A stretch of 28,797 nt of DNA, from NCBI GenBank assembly GCA_902780365.1, contig CACZFE010000013.1, forward strand, positions 5,176 to 33,972, written 5' to 3'. The DNA comes from an uncultured Spirochaetales bacterium. GTDB taxonomy: Bacteria; UBP6; UBA1177. Shown one piece after another: positions 25,551 to 28,797 of this stretch (position 1 is its first letter; each line of letters starts with the position of its first letter). The notes beneath the pieces were generated by a model. The model made no database searches and was not told where the DNA came from. It worked only from the letters and a program-made list of their open reading frames with translations. Both the position numbers and the translations under genes were made by a program.

Positions 25551-25578
25551 TTGATTTTACAACCTTTCGTGGTATATT
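25551..25578 (+). promoter_or_regulatory. promoter of the radical SAM / CXXX peptide operon, with inverted repeat
   Basis: TTGATT (25551-25556), 16-base spacer, TATATT (25573-25578). AAAGGTT (25536-25542) and AACCTTT (25561-25567) are perfect 7-bp inverted arms around the -35, a plausible operator for the divergent Xre protein. Ribosome site AAGGAG precedes the ATG at 25618. Confidence 0.6.
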
Positions 25579-25617
25579 TACCGGAATTTTTTGGTTCATG
25601 CTGATAAGGAGAAAATA

Positions 25618-26733
25618 ATGGTTGAAAAGAAGCCGCCCTTTGAACTGACGCTGATTATAACGCACCGTTGCAATCTGAACTGTGTTTACTGTTACGAACA
25701 TCACAAAGATTTGCGAAAAATGGATATCGAATTTGCCAAAAAAACTGTTGAAAAGTACCTGACAACAGGAGATTACGAAGAGATTAAAATAGGTTTTTTC
25801 GGTGGAGAACCTTTCCTTGAATTTCCTATTATAAAAGAAGTCTGCGAGTGGACATGGAGCAGGACTTGGCCTAAGAGCTACTGCTTTTATGCAGATACGA
25901 ACGGAACTGTTCTGACGGACGAAATTAAAGAATGGCTGACTGCCCACAAGAATTATTTTTATATCTGTCTTAGTCTGGACGGCAAAAAAAAGACGCATGA
26001 TCTGAACCGCAGCAATTCATTTGATAAAATTGATTTGGATTTTTTTCATAAAAACTGGCCTGACGAACCTGTAAAAATGACTATTTCCGATAAAAATTTA
26101 GCTGATCTTGCTGAAGACTTCATTTTTTTACATGAAAAAGGGTTTAAGATCAACGGATCAAATTTTGCCGAAGGTCAGGATATCAAGGATCCCGGTAAAA
26201 ATCTGGAAATCATAACGGAGCAGCTTTTTAAACTGGCTGACTGGTATGTTGCTCACCCCGAAGTTAAGCCGGCACAGATTTTCAGTCTTCCTTTGGCAAG
26301 ATGTGAAGCTGAAAAAGAATATCGCAGACAGTGCGGAATAGGCGGCAACGGAATGCGCGTAATAGATTTAGACGGTCAGGAATATTTTTGTACATTTTCT
26401 TCTCCTGTTTCCATGAATGAAGAACAGATTGCTGAAATAAAGAAAATGGATTTATCAGATGAGAAACTGTTTATAAATGATGATTGTTTTAACAATTGTT
26501 ATCTTTTTCCTGTCTGCATCGACTGCTATGCAGCTAATTTTGCTTTAACAGGATCTTTCGCCGAAAAATCGCAGATGAAATGTGAACTTGCCAAAATTAA
26601 AGCGATTGCAAATGCATATTTCCAGGGTAAAAGATTTCTAAACAAAAATATGTCTGAAATCACAGAAACAGAAAAGCAGACAATAAAAGCTGTTTTAAAG
26701 ATAAACAGTCTGTTCGGAGGGAAACGAGTTTAG
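25618..26733 (+). CDS. radical SAM/SPASM peptide maturase
   Basis: 371 residues from the ATG at 25618 (AAGGAG upstream; nine further upstream codons lack a ribosome site). The radical SAM cluster motif is C18-x3-C22-x2-C25 (THRCNLNCVYCYEH), with GGEP at 62-65. The C-terminal SPASM region has C239-x13-G-x4-C258, then C290-x3-C294-x5-C300-x2-C303 and C322. That gives seven cysteines for two auxiliary 4Fe-4S clusters, with the CX3CX5CX2C order reversed from the usual CX2CX5CX3C. Such enzymes install thioether, C-C or related crosslinks in ribosomal peptides. The next gene encodes a C-x3-repeat peptide, the probable substrate. Codons are visibly more A/T-rich than in upstream genes, suggesting transfer. 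Confidence 0.9.
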   Translation: MVEKKPPFELTLIITHRCNLNCVYCYEHHKDLRKMDIEFAKKTVEKYLTTGDYEEIKIGFFGGEPFLEFPIIKEVCEWTWSRTWPKSYCFYADTNGTVLTDEIKEWLTAHKNYFYICLSLDGKKKTHDLNRSNSFDKIDLDFFHKNWPDEPVKMTISDKNLADLAEDFIFLHEKGFKINGSNFAEGQDIKDPGKNLEIITEQLFKLADWYVAHPEVKPAQIFSLPLARCEAEKEYRRQCGIGGNGMRVIDLDGQEYFCTFSSPVSMNEEQIAEIKKMDLSDEKLFINDDCFNNCYLFPVCIDCYAANFALTGSFAEKSQMKCELAKIKAIANAYFQGKRFLNKNMSEITETEKQTIKAVLKINSLFGGKRV

Positions 26734-26736
26734 TTA

Positions 26737-26756
26737 GGGTTAACAACCCCTTTTTT
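26737..26756 (+). terminator. weak attenuator-like hairpin between maturase and precursor genes
   Basis: GGGTT (26737-26741), AAC loop, AACCC (26745-26749), then C and six T. The short stem would terminate only part of the transcripts, or protect the 5' end of a processed precursor mRNA. Confidence 0.4.
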
Positions 26757-26781
26757 AATAATTTTTTTTAAGGAGGATCTC

Positions 26782-27048
26782 ATGAAAATTTCGAAACTTC
26801 TGCTTCCGGAAAATCTTGTTAAGGAAGCAATGCTTTTTGCAATGTTTACACCGGTTGTTGCACAGTTTACGCTGCCTGAAAAAGATGTTAACGACCTGAA
26901 TCAGCTTCTTTCTCTTCCGGCATCAGCTGTTGTAGATGCTGAAGAAATTTCTCAGCAGCCTGCAGCTTGTGGTTACGGTTGTCAGGGCTCTTGTGATGGA
27001 AGTTGCCATGGCGGTTGCACAGCTACATGCCAGGGTTATTTGCAGTAA
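26782..27048 (+). CDS. CXXX-repeat ribosomal peptide precursor
   Basis: 88 residues. A leader of about 60 residues (MKISKLLLPENLVKEAMLFA..., with a hydrophobic patch at 15-30) precedes a Gly/Ser/Cys-rich end. The six Cys at 63, 67, 71, 75, 79 and 83 are exactly four residues apart: C-GYG-C-QGS-C-DGS-C-HGG-C-TAT-C. This matches the pattern of the peptides called CXXX-repeat targets of radical SAM maturases in comparative genomics. Modification chemistry is not established by sequence; Cys thioethers to the intervening residues are the obvious guess. AGGAGG lies five bases before the ATG, a strong site suited to high expression. No transporter or leader peptidase is next to it. Confidence 0.88.
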   Translation: MKISKLLLPENLVKEAMLFAMFTPVVAQFTLPEKDVNDLNQLLSLPASAVVDAEEISQQPAACGYGCQGSCDGSCHGGCTATCQGYLQ

Positions 27049-27073
27049 CAATCAGACAACAATCAAAAATTTT

Positions 27074-27101
27074 AGGGGCGGCAGAAGCCGCCTCTTTTTT
27101 T
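27074..27101 (+). terminator. intrinsic terminator after the precursor gene
   Basis: AGGGGCGGC (27074-27082), AGAA loop, GCCGCCTCT (27087-27095), then a run of T to 27101. Nine pairs with one G-U. Confidence 0.9.
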
Positions 27102-27130
27102 ATCGGAATTTACAAGTTTCTCCAAAGAAT

Positions 27131-27239
27131 GTCGTCACGGCGTCACATCGTTTCGTCGTCATCTTGTCGTAGTGACGGCGTTACGTCGTTTCGATGTCAC
27201 GTTTCGTCGTCGCATCGTCACGGTGTTTCGTCGTAACGA
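27131..27239 (+). repeat. intergenic repeat, family II, copy B
   Basis: A 109-bp tract of GTCGTCACG, GTTTCGTCGT, GTGACGGCGTTACG-type units, the longest of the three copies. It shares ACGGTGTTTCGTCGT exactly with copy A. It lies between the peptide-system terminator and the four-helix gene and contains no credible gene. Confidence 0.75.
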
Positions 27240-27278
27240 TTTAAAGAAAACTTGACTTTTTATTTTTAAATCTGAAAA

Positions 27279-27306
27279 TTAATAGTTGATGTTTTTTAAT
27301 TATAAT
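27279..27306 (+). promoter_or_regulatory. possible promoter of the four-helix-bundle gene
   Basis: Perfect TATAAT (27301-27306) with a partial -35 TTAATA (27279-27284) at 16 bases, in a very A/T-rich stretch. A TTGACT at 27252-27257 has no matching -10. Confidence 0.35.
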
Positions 27307-27322
27307 TTTTGGATATTGAAAA

Positions 27323-28063
27323 ATGGAAATTAAAGTTCCGAGTTTTTATTGGCTTGACACTTGGGTTTTGGGTAACATAATTCAAATTGCGACACAAGAT
27401 TTCTGTGAAAAGTATCTTGACAGGAAGAATGATCCTTGCGGCCGTCAGTATGACCAGATGACGCAGGCGGCGCGTTCTGTTCCCGCAAACATTGCGGAAG
27501 GTGTTTCCCGCCATAGCACATCGAAAGAAACGGAAATGAAGCTTTCCGATGTCGCCAGAGCGAGTCTTTCCGAACTCACAAATGACTACATCAACTGGAT
27601 CCTGCGGCACGGCAGTTTCCCTTGGTCGATAAAATCGACTGAATACAAAGAAGTTCAGGCGGTGCGAATGGAGCATCCGGACTATAAAGAAGATGTTGTT
27701 TACAATAGTTCCGTTCACATAATGACTCAGAAACAAAAATTCGACCAATGGCTGACTGGCAACGACTCGCTTGTCGAAGCCAACTGCATTGTTACTCTGT
27801 GCCGAAGACTCTCGATGATGCTTCGCAGACAGATAATCAACCAGTTAGAAACATTCAGGGAAGAGGGCGGTTTCACCGAAAAACTGACGGCAGAACGCCT
27901 TGCAAACCGCACCGAAAAAAGCGTGGAGGAAAATGCACCGGAGTGCCCCAAATGCGGCAAACCGATGATCAGACGAGTCGCTCAGAAAGGAAAAAATTCA
28001 GGAAAAGAATTCTGGAGTTGTTCCGCTTATCCGGACTGCAACGGAACCCGGTCAATTGATTGA
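27323..28063 (+). CDS. four-helix-bundle (23S-IVP-like) protein with topoisomerase-type zinc finger
   Basis: 246 residues. The N-terminal ~200 residues match the four-helix-bundle family related to proteins of 23S rRNA intervening sequences: DQMTQAARSVPANIAEGVSRHSTSKETEMKLSDVARASLSELTNDY is the hallmark segment. The C-terminus is a C4 zinc ribbon like those at the end of DNA topoisomerase I, with C208-x2-C211 and C233-x5-C239 (CPKCGKPM ... FWSCSAYPDC). Such fusions are known as four-helix-bundle suffix-domain proteins; their function is unknown, and nucleic-acid binding is inferred from the ribbon. The gene is not inside an rRNA operon here. Family II repeats stand on both sides. Confidence 0.85.
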   Translation: MEIKVPSFYWLDTWVLGNIIQIATQDFCEKYLDRKNDPCGRQYDQMTQAARSVPANIAEGVSRHSTSKETEMKLSDVARASLSELTNDYINWILRHGSFPWSIKSTEYKEVQAVRMEHPDYKEDVVYNSSVHIMTQKQKFDQWLTGNDSLVEANCIVTLCRRLSMMLRRQIINQLETFREEGGFTEKLTAERLANRTEKSVEENAPECPKCGKPMIRRVAQKGKNSGKEFWSCSAYPDCNGTRSID

Positions 28064-28152
28064 TCGTCACGTCGTTTCGCCGTTTCGTCGTCACGTTTTT
28101 GTCGTCACGTTGTCGTCACGGTCGTCACGGCGTTTCGTCGTCACGTTGTCAC
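28064..28152 (+). repeat. intergenic repeat, family II, copy C
   Basis: An 89-bp tract starting at the base after the four-helix stop. Units are CGTCACG, CGTTTCGTCGT and GTCGTCACG, with ACGGCGTTTCGTCGT at 28127-28141 (14/15 to copies A and B). All three copies have the same orientation. Confidence 0.75.
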
Positions 28153-28157
28153 AAGAT

Positions 28158-28183
28158 AAAAAAAAGGCGGCCCGAAGGCCGCC
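28158..28183 (-). terminator. intrinsic terminator of gcvPB
   Basis: Minus strand: GGCGGCC, TTCG tetraloop, GGCCGCC, then eight T, eight bases after the gcvPB stop. The stem is perfect. Confidence 0.92.
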
Positions 28184-28191
28184 CTTTGAAG

Positions 28192-28797
28192 TTAATGTTG
28201 CCATTTGAGCACCGGTTTTCTTGCCGCAAGGGTTTCGTCCGGGCGGCTGATAGCAGTGTTCAGCGGAGCGTTGAGGATGTTCTCAGGATTGGTCTTTGCG
28301 GTTTCGGCAATGTCGATCATTGCTTCAATGAATTCGTCCAGAGTCTCTTTGCTTTCGCTTTCGGTGGGCTCGATCATGAGTGCGCCGTGAACGATGAGCG
28401 GGAAGTAGACTGTCGGCGGATGATAGCCGCGGTCGATGAGAGCTTTCGCGATATCCATCGTCGTGATGTGGTTCGGCATCTCGGAATCGTCGAAAACGAC
28501 TTCGTGGAGCGTGTCTGATTTGTATTTGAGGTGGTAGTAGTCACGAAGGCACGCTTTGATGTAGTTCGCGTTGAGAACTGCATTCTGAGCGGTTTCGCCG
28601 AGGTGTTCCTTGCCGTATTCAAGGATATAGATGAACGCTTTGAGCGTTACGCCCATGTTTCCGTAGAATGAGCGGACTCTTCCCATCGAGTTGTCGGAGT
28701 CGTTGAAGGTGTAAAGGCCGTCTTTTTCGACTACGAACGGGTTCGGAAGGAATTCAACGAGTTTTTCGCATACGCCTACAGGACCTGCACCCGGGCC
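28192..28797 (-). CDS. gcvPB: glycine dehydrogenase (decarboxylating) subunit 2, C-terminal part
   Basis: The frame is open to the window edge, giving the last 201 residues. GPGAGPVGVCEKLVEFLPNPFVV at the edge, SMGRVRSFYGNMGVTLKAFIYILEYG, LNANYIKA and ITTMDIAKALIDRGYHPPTVYFPLIVHGALMIEPTESESKETLDEFIEAM are characteristic of the GcvPB half of the split P-protein. With GcvPA it decarboxylates glycine using PLP and hands the aminomethyl group to lipoyl-GcvH. The PLP lysine lies upstream, outside the window. The internal Met in NSMGRVR is not the start. Confidence 0.95.
   Translation of the reverse strand, partial: GPGAGPVGVCEKLVEFLPNPFVVEKDGLYTFNDSDNSMGRVRSFYGNMGVTLKAFIYILEYGKEHLGETAQNAVLNANYIKACLRDYYHLKYKSDTLHEVVFDDSEMPNHITTMDIAKALIDRGYHPPTVYFPLIVHGALMIEPTESESKETLDEFIEAMIDIAETAKTNPENILNAPLNTAISRPDETLAARKPVLKWQH

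Noticed and set aside
27131..28152. Family II tracts as a CRISPR array
   Set aside because: Units vary in length and sequence, there is no constant repeat with unique spacers, and no cas gene is present.

Overview
The window is about 28.8 kb of chromosome from a Gram-negative-type bacterium of moderate GC. It carries lipoprotein signal peptides with lipoboxes, AGGAGG ribosome sites and TTGACT-N16-TATAAT promoters. Cys-rich secreted proteins with a MopE-type DDDCDG motif and long Asp/Ala/Ser-rich linkers suggest a Myxococcota / deltaproteobacteria-like lineage. That placement is inference; no rRNA gene is present to fix it. Most of the window is dense housekeeping sequence, and every gap between genes is under 300 bp.

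Layout. 1-4.6 kb: the 3' part of a secreted subtilase, a short-chain dehydrogenase, a lipoprotein-type glutathione peroxidase with a second internal ribosome site, and an extended-SDR epimerase. 4.7-7.1 kb: a consensus promoter drives a tight operon of a small exported protein, purE, a TsaC/Sua5 protein and a TrmN6-like methyltransferase. 7.2-9.7 kb: a Cys-rich secreted protein, then a DUF1232 protein with holA. 9.7-15.5 kb: glyQ-glyS and lysS, separated by a broken minus-strand AAA ATPase gene whose promoter sits between two 43-bp near-palindromes. 15.5-19.6 kb, minus strand: dus, a shortened NtrC-type protein ending in a Fis helix-turn-helix, and an EF-G paralogue. 19.6-25.0 kb: a hybrid histidine kinase, a formylglycine-enzyme-like lipoprotein, a CysN-type GTPase with a degenerate APS-kinase tail, and a bacterial PARG. 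25.1-28.1 kb, accessory: a divergent Xre regulator, a radical SAM/SPASM enzyme, a small peptide with a perfect C-x3 repeat, and a four-helix-bundle/zinc-finger protein. The minus-strand gcvPB closes the window as a partial gene.

Most interesting points. (1) A compact ribosomally made peptide system at 25.1-27.1 kb: regulator, radical SAM maturase and an 88-residue precursor with six Cys at exact four-residue spacing. (2) Two unrelated Cys-rich secreted proteins share a ten-residue C-terminus, KS[S/D]GCS plus four hydrophobic residues, that looks like an undescribed sorting tag. (3) Two families of intergenic repeats. One, rich in GTCACG and GTTTCGTCGT, borders the accessory modules at 25.0, 27.1 and 28.1 kb. 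The other, with a 24-bp core inside GC-rich inverted arms, occurs at 4.65 and 15.5 kb. (4) A dus gene followed by an NtrC-derived Fis-like protein echoes both dusB-fis and nifR3-ntrBC.
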